Source: Streptomyces sp. NBC_00459 (GTDB taxonomy: Bacteria; Actinomycetota; Actinomycetes; Streptomycetales; Streptomycetaceae). From it: a stretch of 64,000 nucleotides of DNA. Of the stretch, positions 17,061 through 24,250 are shown piece by piece. Numbering within the stretch: position 1 is the first letter of the stretch; the number at the start of each line of letters is the position of its first letter. A model generated the notes under the pieces. The model ran no database searches. It had not been told where the DNA came from and saw nothing but the letters and a program-made list of their open reading frames with translations. A program made the translations under genes and the position numbers. The DNA is taken from positions 6,448,001 to 6,512,000 of the forward strand of contig NZ_CP107903.1 in NCBI RefSeq assembly GCF_036013955.1, written 5' to 3'.

Positions 17061-18275
17061 GTGGCCATACCCCCGCCCCCCGGACCCGACCAGCCACAGC
17101 CGCCGGCGCCGTACCCCTCGTATCCGGGCCAAGCCCAGCACCCCTACGCCCAGTACCCCCAGGGCCCCTACGCCCCCTGGCCCCAGGGCTACTCCCCGTA
17201 CAACCGCCCGACGCCCGTCAACGGCGTCGCCATCGCCTCCCTCGTGCTCGGCATCCTCTGCTTCCTGCCCGCCCTCGGCCTCGTCCTCGGGATCTTCGCT
17301 CTCGTGCAGATCCGGCAGAAGGGGGAGCGCGGGAAGGGCATGGCGGTGGCCGGATCCGTGCTGTCGACCGTAGGGCTCGCGCTGTGGGCCCTGGTGCTCG
17401 GCACCAACGGCCTCTCCGGCGCCTGGGACGGCTTCAAGGACGCCGCCAAGGAGAACAACAGCACCTTCTCCCTCGTCAAGGGCGACTGCTTCGACTCGCC
17501 GGACGGCTCCCTGGAGGGCCTCACCTACGACGTCGACAAGGTCCCCTGCTCCGGCACGCACGACGGCGAGGTGTTCGCCACCTTCAAGATGCCGGCCGGT
17601 GCCTACCCGGGCGACGACCGTGTCACCGAGGTCGCCGACGACAAGTGCTACGCCCTTGAGGACCAGTACGCGATGGACGCCTGGGCCCTGCCCGACGAGG
17701 CCGACGTCTACTACCTCACCCCGACCGGCCAGAGCTGGCGTCTCGGCGACCGCGAGGTGACCTGCGTCTTCGGCAACTACGAGCCGAACGGCACCCTCAC
17801 CGGCTCGCTGCGCAACGACGAGACGACGCTCGACGCCGACCAGCTGGCGTACCTGAAGGCGGCCCACGTGCTCAACGCGGCGATGGACACGGCGCCCGAC
17901 GAGGAGTACGTGGACGACGACCTGCCCGGGCACAAGGCGTGGGCGCGGCGGGTGACGGCCGCGCTCGACGAGCAGACCCGCCTGCTCACCGAACACCGGT
18001 TCGCCCCTACCGCCTCGTCCAGTGTCGCCGCCCTCGTGAAGGATCTGCGCAGCGCGCGCAAGGAGTGGGCGAAGGCGGCCGAGGCCACGGACGTCGACAC
18101 CTTCTACGACCACTACGACACCGGCAGCGAGTTGCTCGACGCCGACCGTACGGTCACCCCGCGCAAGGCTCTGGGGCTCGCGACGACCCCGCCCTCGTAC
18201 GACCCGGAGGACGGCGGCAGTGGGGACGGCGGCGAAGGGGACACCGGCGAAGGGGACACCGGCATCGAGGTGTGA
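17061..18275 (+). CDS. DUF4190 / septum-formation-domain membrane protein
   Basis: This is a 404-residue protein starting at GTG 17061 with GAGGAG 10 nt upstream. The N-terminal ~55 residues are Pro/Tyr/Gln-rich (YPQGPYAPWPQGYSPY), like cytoplasmic tails of Streptomyces membrane proteins. Two membrane helices follow (about 55-80 and 95-120) in a DUF4190 arrangement. The extracytoplasmic part has the Cys-containing KGDCFD, VPCSGTHDGEVFATF and DDKCYAL motifs of the septum-formation (Septum_form) family. The tail is acidic and Gly-rich with a tandem repeat. The role is unknown, perhaps envelope-related. It is divergent from the PLP enzyme gene. Confidence 0.8.
   Translation: MAIPPPPGPDQPQPPAPYPSYPGQAQHPYAQYPQGPYAPWPQGYSPYNRPTPVNGVAIASLVLGILCFLPALGLVLGIFALVQIRQKGERGKGMAVAGSVLSTVGLALWALVLGTNGLSGAWDGFKDAAKENNSTFSLVKGDCFDSPDGSLEGLTYDVDKVPCSGTHDGEVFATFKMPAGAYPGDDRVTEVADDKCYALEDQYAMDAWALPDEADVYYLTPTGQSWRLGDREVTCVFGNYEPNGTLTGSLRNDETTLDADQLAYLKAAHVLNAAMDTAPDEEYVDDDLPGHKAWARRVTAALDEQTRLLTEHRFAPTASSSVAALVKDLRSARKEWAKAAEATDVDTFYDHYDTGSELLDADRTVTPRKALGLATTPPSYDPEDGGSGDGGEGDTGEGDTGIEV
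18231..18260 (+). repeat. Two identical 15-bp units at a gene's 3' end
   Basis: GGCGAAGGGGACACC occurs twice in tandem, coding for GEGDT-GEGDT near the C-terminus of the DUF4190 protein. Just downstream the stop-codon context CGAGGTGTGAC recurs with small changes three times (18266-18309). Confidence 0.75.
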
Positions 18276-18487
18276 CGGCCGAGGTGTGACCGTCGTCGAG
18301 GTATGACGGCTGCCGGAACGGGGAGAACCTGCCTGCGTCGCGCCCGGCCGGATGGCTGCCGTCCGCCCGCGTAATGCGTTCCGGCGACGCAAGTCATCAC
18401 ATCGAGTGATTCTCTGGCCTTTGCTTGCATGTCACAACCCATGGTTGCCACGCTGTCGCTGTCTGTACAACCTGATGGGAGCGGCCC

Positions 18488-19240
18488 GTGACATTCGGTG
18501 AACAGCCGGCCTACCTGCGTGTAGCGGGTGATCTGCGGAACAAGATCGTCGACGGTTCACTGCCACCGCACACCCGCCTCCCCTCCCAGGCCAGGATCAG
18601 GGAGGAGTACGGCGTTTCGGACACGGTCGCGCTGGAGGCCCGCAAGGTGCTCATGGCCGAGGGCCTCGTCGAGGGCCGCTCCGGATCGGGCACCTATGTG
18701 CGCGAGCGGCCCGTGCCGCGCCGGATCGCCCGCTCCGGCTTCCGTCCGGACGGCGGTGCGACCCCGTTCCGCCAGGAGCAGTCCGACGCCGAGGCGCGCG
18801 GCACCTGGGAGTCCAGCAGCGCGCAGACCGCGGTGAGCGGCGCCATCGCCGAGCGGCTCTCCCTCCTGCCCGGCGACCGCGTGATGTGCACGAAGTACGT
18901 CTTCCGGGACGCCGGCGAGGTGATGATGCTGTCCACCTCGTGGGAGCCCCTGGCCGTCACGGGCCGTACGCCGGTGATGCTGCCCGAGGAGGGCCCGCTC
19001 GGCGGTATGGGTGTCGTCGAGCGCATGGCGGCCATCGACGTGATCGTGGACAACGTCACGGAGGAGGTCGGCGCCCGCCCCGGCCTCGCCGAGGAACTGC
19101 AGGCCCTGGGCGGTGTCCCCGGGCATGTGGTGATCGTCGTGCAGCGCACGTTCTACGCCTCGGGGCGCCCGGTCGAGACGGCCGACGTCGTGATCCCCGC
19201 CGACCGTTACCAGGTGGCGTACCACCTGCCGGTGAAGTAG
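18488..19240 (+). CDS. GntR-family (HutC/UTRA type) regulator
   Basis: This is a 250-residue repressor-type protein. The winged helix-turn-helix at about residues 8-75 reads PAYLRVAGDLRNKIVDGSLP, then RLPSQARIREEYGVSD and the wing GRSGSGTYVRERP. The C-terminal UTRA-type ligand domain includes SLLPGDRVMCTKYVF and the closing ADVVIPADRYQVAYHLPV. GTG 18488 has GGGAG 8 nt upstream. Related Streptomyces proteins are HutC-subfamily sensors of sugars or small metabolites. The neighbours do not reveal the regulon. A TGTACAAC element lies just upstream. Confidence 0.9.
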   Translation: MTFGEQPAYLRVAGDLRNKIVDGSLPPHTRLPSQARIREEYGVSDTVALEARKVLMAEGLVEGRSGSGTYVRERPVPRRIARSGFRPDGGATPFRQEQSDAEARGTWESSSAQTAVSGAIAERLSLLPGDRVMCTKYVFRDAGEVMMLSTSWEPLAVTGRTPVMLPEEGPLGGMGVVERMAAIDVIVDNVTEEVGARPGLAEELQALGGVPGHVVIVVQRTFYASGRPVETADVVIPADRYQVAYHLPVK

Positions 19241-19491
19241 CCCCGCAGCCCCCGGATCCGGTGAAGTAGCCCACATCCGGGGGCGGTTGGCCTCCCGGAT
19301 GCTCCCCCTTCACCGCTGCCCCACCAACCGCCGCGATCCGCCGGGCCGTTGGATTCTGGCCGTTTTCGCAGGTCGCCCTGTGGGGCGCGGTGGGCCGCTG
19401 ACCGGACACACCGTGCTCTTTCGGCGGCGCGTTCGGCGTCGTGCGCCCCTCACCCCTGGCCGGTTGGCGTACCTCTTTGTGAAAAGCCGTG

Positions 19492-19519
19492 TTCGCTGCG
19501 TAAAGGTTAGGCGTAGGCT
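19492..19519 (+). promoter_or_regulatory. Promoter for the leaderless leader peptide and SPOR gene
   Basis: TTCGCT (19492-19497) and TAGGCT (19514-19519) are 16 bp apart. The next ATG (19527) is 7 nt beyond the -10 box, where transcription would start, so translation is probably leaderless. Confidence 0.5.
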
Positions 19520-19526
19520 CGGGCAT

Positions 19527-19598
19527 ATGCGGATTGCGGTTTCCTTAGCGGGCGGGGCGCGGCGCAAGCCGGGGGCGGGAAGTGGAGGGGCTCCATGA
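19527..19598 (+). CDS. 23-residue leader peptide coupled to the SPOR gene
   Basis: A short frame (MRIAVSLAGGARRKPG...) begins at ATG 19527 at the presumed transcription start and ends with a TGA overlapping the next ATG (ATGA at 19595-19598). Its translation could deliver ribosomes to the SPOR-domain gene, which also has its own GGAGGGG site. Function beyond coupling is unknown. Confidence 0.35.
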   Translation: MRIAVSLAGGARRKPGAGSGGAP

Positions 19599-19768
19599 GC
19601 GACGGGACGATCACACTTCCCTGGCTCGTCATACGGCAGGACGACAACGGCAATCGCTACCGTGTGGGCCGGTACGCGACCCGTGCGGAGGCCCAGAAGA
19701 TCGCCGACAGCCTCGACGACCGCGGCCACAAACAGCTCTACTGGGTCGAGCGGATCGGGCAGAACTGA
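19595..19768 (+). CDS. SPOR-domain miniprotein
   Basis: This is a 57-residue protein whose whole length resembles a SPOR (sporulation-related repeat) domain: WLVIRQDDNGNRYRVGRYAT, then RAEAQKIADSLDDRGHKQLYWVER. SPOR domains usually bind glycan strands of septal peptidoglycan, but this one has no signal or membrane segment, so it is probably cytoplasmic and its role is unclear. Ribosome site GGAGGGG is 4 nt before ATG 19595, and the start overlaps the leader peptide stop. Immediately downstream is the interrupted mutT-like gene. Confidence 0.8.
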   Translation: MSDGTITLPWLVIRQDDNGNRYRVGRYATRAEAQKIADSLDDRGHKQLYWVERIGQN

Positions 19769-19832
19769 ACCAGGTGATCCGGCGGACCGGGTGACCGGGG
19801 CCGGGTGATCCGGCTCCCGTAGGCTCCGGCTC

Positions 19833-19987
19833 ATGACGGAACGGACGGAACCGGCGGCCCGGTCGGAGCGTGCGGTCGAGGGGCAGGTCGTGGTCGTGGG
19901 CGCCGCCCTGCTGCGCGGCGGACGCCTTCTCGCGGCACGCCGCAGTGCGCCCCCCCGAGCTGGCAGGCCGCTGGGAGCTGCCCGGCG
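19833..19987 (+). pseudogene. Nudix (mutT-like) gene, N-terminal fragment
   Basis: This is the first ~52 codons of a nucleoside-triphosphate pyrophosphohydrolase: EGQVVVVGAALLRGGRLLAARRSAPP, then, after correcting a frameshift, ELAGRWELPGG. Two lesions are visible. A run of seven C (19950-19956) where six would keep frame shifts it by +1, and the homology stops at 19987 exactly where the Nudix box GGKVEPGE should begin. The rest of the gene resumes at about 23071. ATG 19833 follows TAGGCT by 7 nt, so the original gene was probably leaderless. Confidence 0.8.
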
Positions 19988-19991
19988 TTCA

Positions 19992-21380
19992 TTAGGCAAG
20001 TCGGTTGTCGGGTGTGGAGTCGTCGGAAGTGGCGGCGGAGATTTTCGGTCGACTGCCGTCGCGGCCGGTGGTCGTCGGGAGTGCCGTGCGCCGGTACATC
20101 CCGGCAACGGCCGCACACTGTAGGGCCATGGACGCTGCCATGGCCAAGCAGATGCCGGGCAGTCCTGAACCCGACAGGCCGTAAGCAAGCGCCAGTTGAA
20201 GGATCACCCCGCATGCGGTGATCCGCGCGAGGGCGGGGCTGCCCCCGCTGCCTTCGAACACCCCGCCCAGCGCGATGAAAAAGGCGAGCAGTACCAGGTA
20301 CGGCCCCAGGCACCGGAGGTAGAGCGTGCCAGCCTCGGCTACCGCGCCTTCGCTGCCGAACGCCCGCATGATCCACGGCCCGGCAGTGAGCAGCGCCAGC
20401 GTGGCCGCGAGCCCCAGCGCCCCGGCGAGGAGCAGCACCTGCCGCCCGATGGCCCGTCGCTCGTCGTGTCCGGTGCCGAGCAGGTGGGCGGTGCGGATGG
20501 CGGCGGCTTGACGTACCGAGTAGAAGGCCATGGTCGCGACGTACATGGCTTTGGTCGCGATGCCGTAGGCGGCGACTTCGGTGACACCGATCCGGGCGAC
20601 GATGGCTACGAGGGCGAGCGCACCCGTCATCCGCACGACGAAATCGGCTGACATGGGCAACCCTGTTGCGGCAGTCCTACGGGCATCGGAACCGAGTGAC
20701 CTGGTCCGGTCCAAGGGCGCCCTGGCTGCCTGCTGTAGGAGGGCGTTGCGGCGCAGCGCGATGAATCCGCAGGCAAGCGCAACCGTCCGGCCCAGCACAG
20801 TGGCGATCGCGGCCCCCCGTACCCCGAGCCCGAACCCGAGGATGAGCAGGGGATCCAGCGCGAGGATCAGTCCGTTGGCGAGCATGGCGAGTCTCATCGG
20901 GGTACGGGTGTCGCCCGTGCCTTTGAGGATGCCGTCGATGACGTTGGTCGCGAAGAACACAGCAATTCCCGGCAATGCGATCGAGAAGTAGCCGGTGGCG
21001 AGGGGGAGCGAGCTGCCTTCGCTGCCCCCGAGCACGAGTCGGGCGAGTGGCTCGCGGCACAGAAACCCGCCTATGGCGACGACGGGCGTGACGATTGCCC
21101 ACAGCGCCCAGCCGCCGCGCACGGCGGATCGCATCGCTGCCGGATCCTCCGCACCTCTGGCCCGCGCGACCAGCACGGTCATGCCTGACCCGGCGACGAG
21201 GATGATGCCGAGCAGCAGGTTCTCCAGGTTGGTGGCGACGGCCACCGCGGCGACAGCCTCTCCGCCGAGCCTCGCCACCCAGAGCATGTTGATGATTCCG
21301 GCGGTGACGCCCGCGAGCAGTTCGAAGTAGACCGGATACGCCAACGACATCAGCTTGCGCCGGTGCTCTGCTGCCCTCAC
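19992..21380 (-). CDS. MATE-family multidrug/metabolite exporter
   Basis: This is a 462-residue membrane protein with about twelve helices in two homologous halves. Typical MATE segments are present: LAYPVYFELLAGVTAGIINM, VARLGGEAVAAVAVATNLEN and GILKGTGDTRTPM. It probably expels cationic drugs or metabolites in exchange for Na+ or H+. GTG 21380 is chosen, with GAGGGGG 7 nt upstream; the longer open frame above it runs through the operator and has no ribosome site. It is divergent from the PadR gene, with a 41-bp perfect dyad between them, so PadR almost certainly represses it. The gene fills the left end of the island, and its stop is only 4 bp from the left boundary. Confidence 0.92.
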   Translation of the reverse strand: MRAAEHRRKLMSLAYPVYFELLAGVTAGIINMLWVARLGGEAVAAVAVATNLENLLLGIILVAGSGMTVLVARARGAEDPAAMRSAVRGGWALWAIVTPVVAIGGFLCREPLARLVLGGSEGSSLPLATGYFSIALPGIAVFFATNVIDGILKGTGDTRTPMRLAMLANGLILALDPLLILGFGLGVRGAAIATVLGRTVALACGFIALRRNALLQQAARAPLDRTRSLGSDARRTAATGLPMSADFVVRMTGALALVAIVARIGVTEVAAYGIATKAMYVATMAFYSVRQAAAIRTAHLLGTGHDERRAIGRQVLLLAGALGLAATLALLTAGPWIMRAFGSEGAVAEAGTLYLRCLGPYLVLLAFFIALGGVFEGSGGSPALARITACGVILQLALAYGLSGSGLPGICLAMAASMALQCAAVAGMYRRTALPTTTGRDGSRPKISAATSDDSTPDNRLA

Positions 21381-21391
21381 GACCGCGCCCC

Positions 21392-21432
21392 CTCTTTTCG
21401 TTGTACCTCGAATAGAGGTACAACGAAAAGAG
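21392..21432. promoter_or_regulatory. 41-bp perfect dyad, PadR operator candidate
   Basis: Two 18-bp arms (CTCTTTTCGTTGTACCTC and its exact complement) flank the 5-bp spacer GAATA. The dyad starts 11 bp upstream of the MATE start and ends 60 bp before padR. The inner GTACCTC/GAGGTAC and TGTAC/GTACA elements fit PadR-type sites. Binding would block the MATE promoter and could autoregulate padR. Confidence 0.8.
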
Positions 21433-21492
21433 ATAGCATGACCGCATGGGACGGGCAAGTGTCCGGACAGGCGCAGGAAGGGGTTCGGCCGC

Positions 21493-22017
21493 GTGCTGGA
21501 GCTGTCGATTCTGGGTTCCCTCTGCGAGGAGCCCTTGCACGGATACGAGTTGAAGGCTCGCATCCAGGGCCTCAGCGGCCACATTCGCCCCGTCAGTGAC
21601 GGTGCGCTCTACCCGGCCATCACCCGGCTGGTGAAGGCGGGTCTGGTCGAGCAGCGCACCGAGCCGGGAAGCGGTGCGGCACCCCGGCGGATCCTTTCCC
21701 TCACCGAGGCGGGCCGCGTTGACCTGCAGGCCCGGCTCCGGGACCCCAAGGACGCCGAAATCACCGATGGGCAGCGTTTTTTCACGCTGCTGGCGTTCCT
21801 GCGGTACCTCCCCGACCGGGCAGAGCAGGCCGCTGTCCTCCGCCGCCGGCAGGCCTTTCTCGACACTCCGGCGAGCTTCTTCTACCGCGACGGCGAGCCG
21901 GTGCGGGCCGAGGAGGCGCCGGATCTCTTCCGCCAGGGCATGCTGCGCATCGCCCGCGCGACGGGTGCCGAGGAGAAGCAGTGGCTGGCCGAGGCGATCG
22001 CGGCCCTGGAGGGCTGA
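21493..22017 (+). CDS. PadR-family repressor
   Basis: This is a 174-residue PadR regulator. The winged helix domain at residues 1-80 includes LELSILGSLCEEPLHGYELK, DGALYPAITRLVKAGLVEQR and RRILSLTEAGR. A C-terminal helical dimerisation segment follows (about 90-174). It starts at GTG 21493 with AGGAAGG upstream; ATG codons closer to the dyad are in other frames. It is divergent from the MATE exporter and is expected to release the operator when a drug or aromatic ligand is bound. PadR-transporter pairs are common self-contained resistance modules. Confidence 0.9.
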   Translation: MLELSILGSLCEEPLHGYELKARIQGLSGHIRPVSDGALYPAITRLVKAGLVEQRTEPGSGAAPRRILSLTEAGRVDLQARLRDPKDAEITDGQRFFTLLAFLRYLPDRAEQAAVLRRRQAFLDTPASFFYRDGEPVRAEEAPDLFRQGMLRIARATGAEEKQWLAEAIAALEG

Positions 22018-22092
22018 GACCGGCCCGGCGGACGCGTGCCGGTCTCGTTAAGGTCCTGCCTGACGCGGGTTTCGGATAGCGAAGGCGGAGTG

Positions 22093-22494
22093 ATGACGGT
22101 CCTGATCGACACGGTGGCGTGGGTGCGTGTGGAGAGCGGCAGGATCCTCTGCGCCAGGCCCCGGGGGAAGGAAGTCTTCTACATCCCCGGTGGCAAGCGG
22201 GAGGGCGCGGAGAGCGACCTGGAGACCCTGCTCCGTGAGATCAAGGAGGAGCTGACCGTGCTCCTCGATCCGGACAGTGCGCTGCACGTGGGCACGTACG
22301 AGGCCGAGGTGCCCGATCTGCCGGGAGGCGCTGTGGTGCGTATGAGCTGCTACACCGCGGACTATCAGGGGAGCTTGGCGGTGAGCAGTGAGATCGAGGA
22401 GATGGCCTGGTTCTCGTACGCGGACCGCCCGTTTGTGCCACCGGTCGACCAGCTGCTCTTCGACGACCTCAAGGCCGGCGGCGAATTGAGGTGA
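22093..22494 (+). CDS. Nudix hydrolase (island copy)
   Basis: This is a 133-residue complete Nudix protein, probably hydrolysing nucleoside diphosphates linked to another moiety. The Nudix box reads GGKREGAESDLETLLREIKEEL, matching Gx5Ex7REUxEE but with Thr where the box usually has a final Gly. ATG 22093, after GGCGGAG, is preferred to an upstream GTG because it opens directly at the first strand (MTVLIDTVAWVRVESGRILC). It follows padR by 75 bp in the same direction and may be co-transcribed. It is not the interrupted host gene: the sequences differ clearly. Confidence 0.88.
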   Translation: MTVLIDTVAWVRVESGRILCARPRGKEVFYIPGGKREGAESDLETLLREIKEELTVLLDPDSALHVGTYEAEVPDLPGGAVVRMSCYTADYQGSLAVSSEIEEMAWFSYADRPFVPPVDQLLFDDLKAGGELR

Positions 22495-22565
22495 GACGGT
22501 GTTGAGCCAGGACCTCCTGCTGGACAGCTCGTTGTCCGGATCCGAGGCGCTCGCGGTGCTCGTGT

Positions 22566-23002
22566 TCACTTGCGGGGAGGCTGGCGGTGGTGCGTCGGCA
22601 GGCTGGTGACTCGGGCGGGCCCGCTGCCCTCACGGGCGGCATGCAGCTCCAGGTCGAGTTCGGCGACGAGGCGGCGGAGGGCTGCGGTGGCCTCGCGCTC
22701 CTTGGCCGGCGCGGACGTGGCATCCGTCAGCTTCTGCCTCAACTGCGTGTTCTCGTCGGCCAGGGACTGGGCGAGGGCCGGTGTGTGTGTTGCTGTGTCC
22801 GTGCCCTCGCCTGGAACTCCTCGATCAGGTCTTTGTGGTCGCCGTAGGCGATGTCCCGGCGCAGGCCGGATTCACGCAGCAGCTCGGTGACGGTGAGTCG
22901 GCCGGACTCCGAGTGCAGGGGGGTGCCTTCCAGGAGCCGGTCGGCGGCGGCTCGCAAAGAGGCACGTTCGCCGCCAGGGTTGCGGGGACGGCGGGTGGTC
23001 AT
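22566..23002 (-). pseudogene. Coiled-coil protein of a possible mobile element, frameshifted
   Basis: ATG 23002 with AAGGAG upstream opens a protein starting MTTRRPRNPGGERASLRAAA, with a probable DNA-binding part (SGRLTVTELLRESGLRRDIAY). The frame ends early, but the neighbouring frame continues as LAQSLADENTQLRQKLTD and REATAALRRLVAELDLELH, a coiled coil, to a stop at 22566. The shift lies at or next to a (GT)5 run at 22781-22790. The restored length is about 145 residues. The architecture (short HTH-like part plus coiled coil) recalls TnpC/DUF6262-type partners of tyrosine recombinases. I am not certain of the family. Confidence 0.55.
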
Positions 23003-23070
23003 GCTGGAACTCCTTCGGTGCGGTCCTGCTCGTGGCGGTGGACGAGAGAGGTGATGGGTTCGGCCTGAGC
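22999..23070 (-). pseudogene. Truncated tail of an unidentified upstream gene
   Basis: An open minus-strand frame of about 23 codons ends ...EPITSLVHRHEQDRTEGVPA and its stop overlaps the start of the coiled-coil gene by ATGA. This coupling suggests it is the genuine 3' end of an upstream gene, possibly a recombinase, cut off at the island's right boundary. Confidence 0.4.
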
Positions 23071-23361
23071 CGCGGCCCGGTCGAACCGGGTGAGGCGCCG
23101 GAGGACGCCCTCGTGCGCGAACTCTGCGAGGAACTGGGTGTCGACGCGGAACCCGTCGAGCGCATCCCGGGGGAGTGGCCCCTGAGGGCGCCGTACGTCC
23201 TGCGGGTGTGGACCGCGCGGCTCCCGGCCGGCTCGGCCGAGCCGAAGCCCCTCCAGGACCACGACGAACTGCGCTGGCTGACCCCGGCCGAGATCTGGGA
23301 CGTGGACTGGCTGGATCAGGACGTGCCGGCGGTACGGGAAGCGGTCGCCCGGCTGGGGTGA
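23071..23361 (+). pseudogene. Nudix (mutT-like) gene, C-terminal fragment
   Basis: This is the missing part of the host Nudix gene. The frame resumes at the Nudix box as PVEPGEAPEDALVRELCEEL, giving GxVEPGEx7RELCEELG once joined to the WELPGG end of the left fragment. It continues through GEWPLRAPYVLRVWTARL and ends DVPAVREAVARLG, a normal mutT-type C-terminus. With the left part it would make a protein of about 150 residues acting on oxidised or damaged dNTPs. On its own it lacks a start with a ribosome site. Confidence 0.8.
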
Positions 23362-23508
23362 GACTCGCGGGGCCGGCCGTCGGCTCGTGGGACCTGTGGG
23401 GCACCCGGTGCGCGCGCCCCCTACGCCGTTCGTGCCACAGTGCGCCCCTAGGGGCGGTAATCGGCATCGAATACCGGGTATGTGCCCATTAACCCCACGA
23501 AATCGGAC

Positions 23509-23940
23509 ATGGGTGGGTCGCTTGCCTGGGAAGTGATCGGCGTGATCGACACCGAAGGCGACTGTGCAGAGTGGAGCTTTCCCGCAGAGCCCGGCGCCGT
23601 CCGCGGAGCCCGGGCGGTCGTCCGCGGTCAACTGCGCGACTGGGGACTCGACGCCGTCGGTGACATCGCCGCGCTGCTGGTCAGCGAGCTGGTGACCAAC
23701 TCGCTGAGGCATGCCACGGGGCCCATCGGTGTACGGCTGGTGCGGCCCGCCGGGGGCGTGGCCACGCTCCTGGTCGAGGTCTCCGACCCGCTGCCCGACC
23801 CGCCCCGCGAGCGCGCCGCCAGCCCAGAGGAGGAAGGTGGCAGAGGACTCCAGCTGGTCGCCCACTCGTCGAGCCGCTGGGGCACCCGCCCCGCCGACGC
23901 GGGCAAGACGGTGTGGTTCGAATTGCCGGTTCCGGGATGA
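23509..23940 (+). CDS. ATP-binding anti-sigma-type (HATPase) protein
   Basis: This is a 143-residue single-domain HATPase_c_2 protein like RsbW/SpoIIAB-type serine kinases. N box ALLVSELVTNSLRHA, then a D-box-like VEVSDPLPDPP and the G box GGRGLQLVAHSSSRWG, are present. Such proteins bind ATP and sequester sigma factors or phosphorylate anti-anti-sigma partners. Start ATG 23509 is chosen; an in-frame GTG 27 bp upstream is possible, and neither has a strong ribosome site. The next gene encodes a SpoIIE-type phosphatase with a similar HATPase domain, so the two may act in one partner-switching pathway. Confidence 0.85.
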   Translation: MGGSLAWEVIGVIDTEGDCAEWSFPAEPGAVRGARAVVRGQLRDWGLDAVGDIAALLVSELVTNSLRHATGPIGVRLVRPAGGVATLLVEVSDPLPDPPRERAASPEEEGGRGLQLVAHSSSRWGTRPADAGKTVWFELPVPG

Positions 23941-24250
23941 GGCCCGACCGGGCGGGGAACCCGGCGTCCTGACCGCCGTGAACCGCGCGCCGGGGTGAAC
24001 AGCGGCCGTACGCCCGCCCCCGCACTGTCGACGGTGTGGTTCAGGCCACTGGCAGTTGTCGCCAATAGGGATTCGACCGGTGGTCCCCTGGTTAGAAGAC
24101 TGGGAGTGTTGTCGCGGGCCGGTCCGAAAAGCATCGGGATCGTCCCGTGATCGTGAACACCGTGTTGTGGGGCGCCGTAGTGCTGGATACTGCGGGCAGC
24201 CGCCTCCGGTGACCGGTGCCGGACGCGGTGAGCTGGAGGGGACGGTTCGC

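Larger units (their letters stand above)
19988..23070. mobile_element. ~3.1-kb island inserted in the Nudix box of a mutT-like gene
   Basis: The segment separates the two halves of a Nudix gene (19833-19987 and 23071-23361). It carries a MATE exporter, its divergent PadR regulator, a complete Nudix gene and, on the minus strand, a frameshifted coiled-coil gene preceded by the tail of another truncated frame. No intact recombinase is present and no clear terminal repeats are seen, so the mechanism is unknown. The paired minus-strand remnants at the right end recall accessory genes of tyrosine-recombinase trios, but that is inference. Boundaries are inferred from where Nudix homology stops and resumes, and may be off by a few bases. 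Confidence 0.75.
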
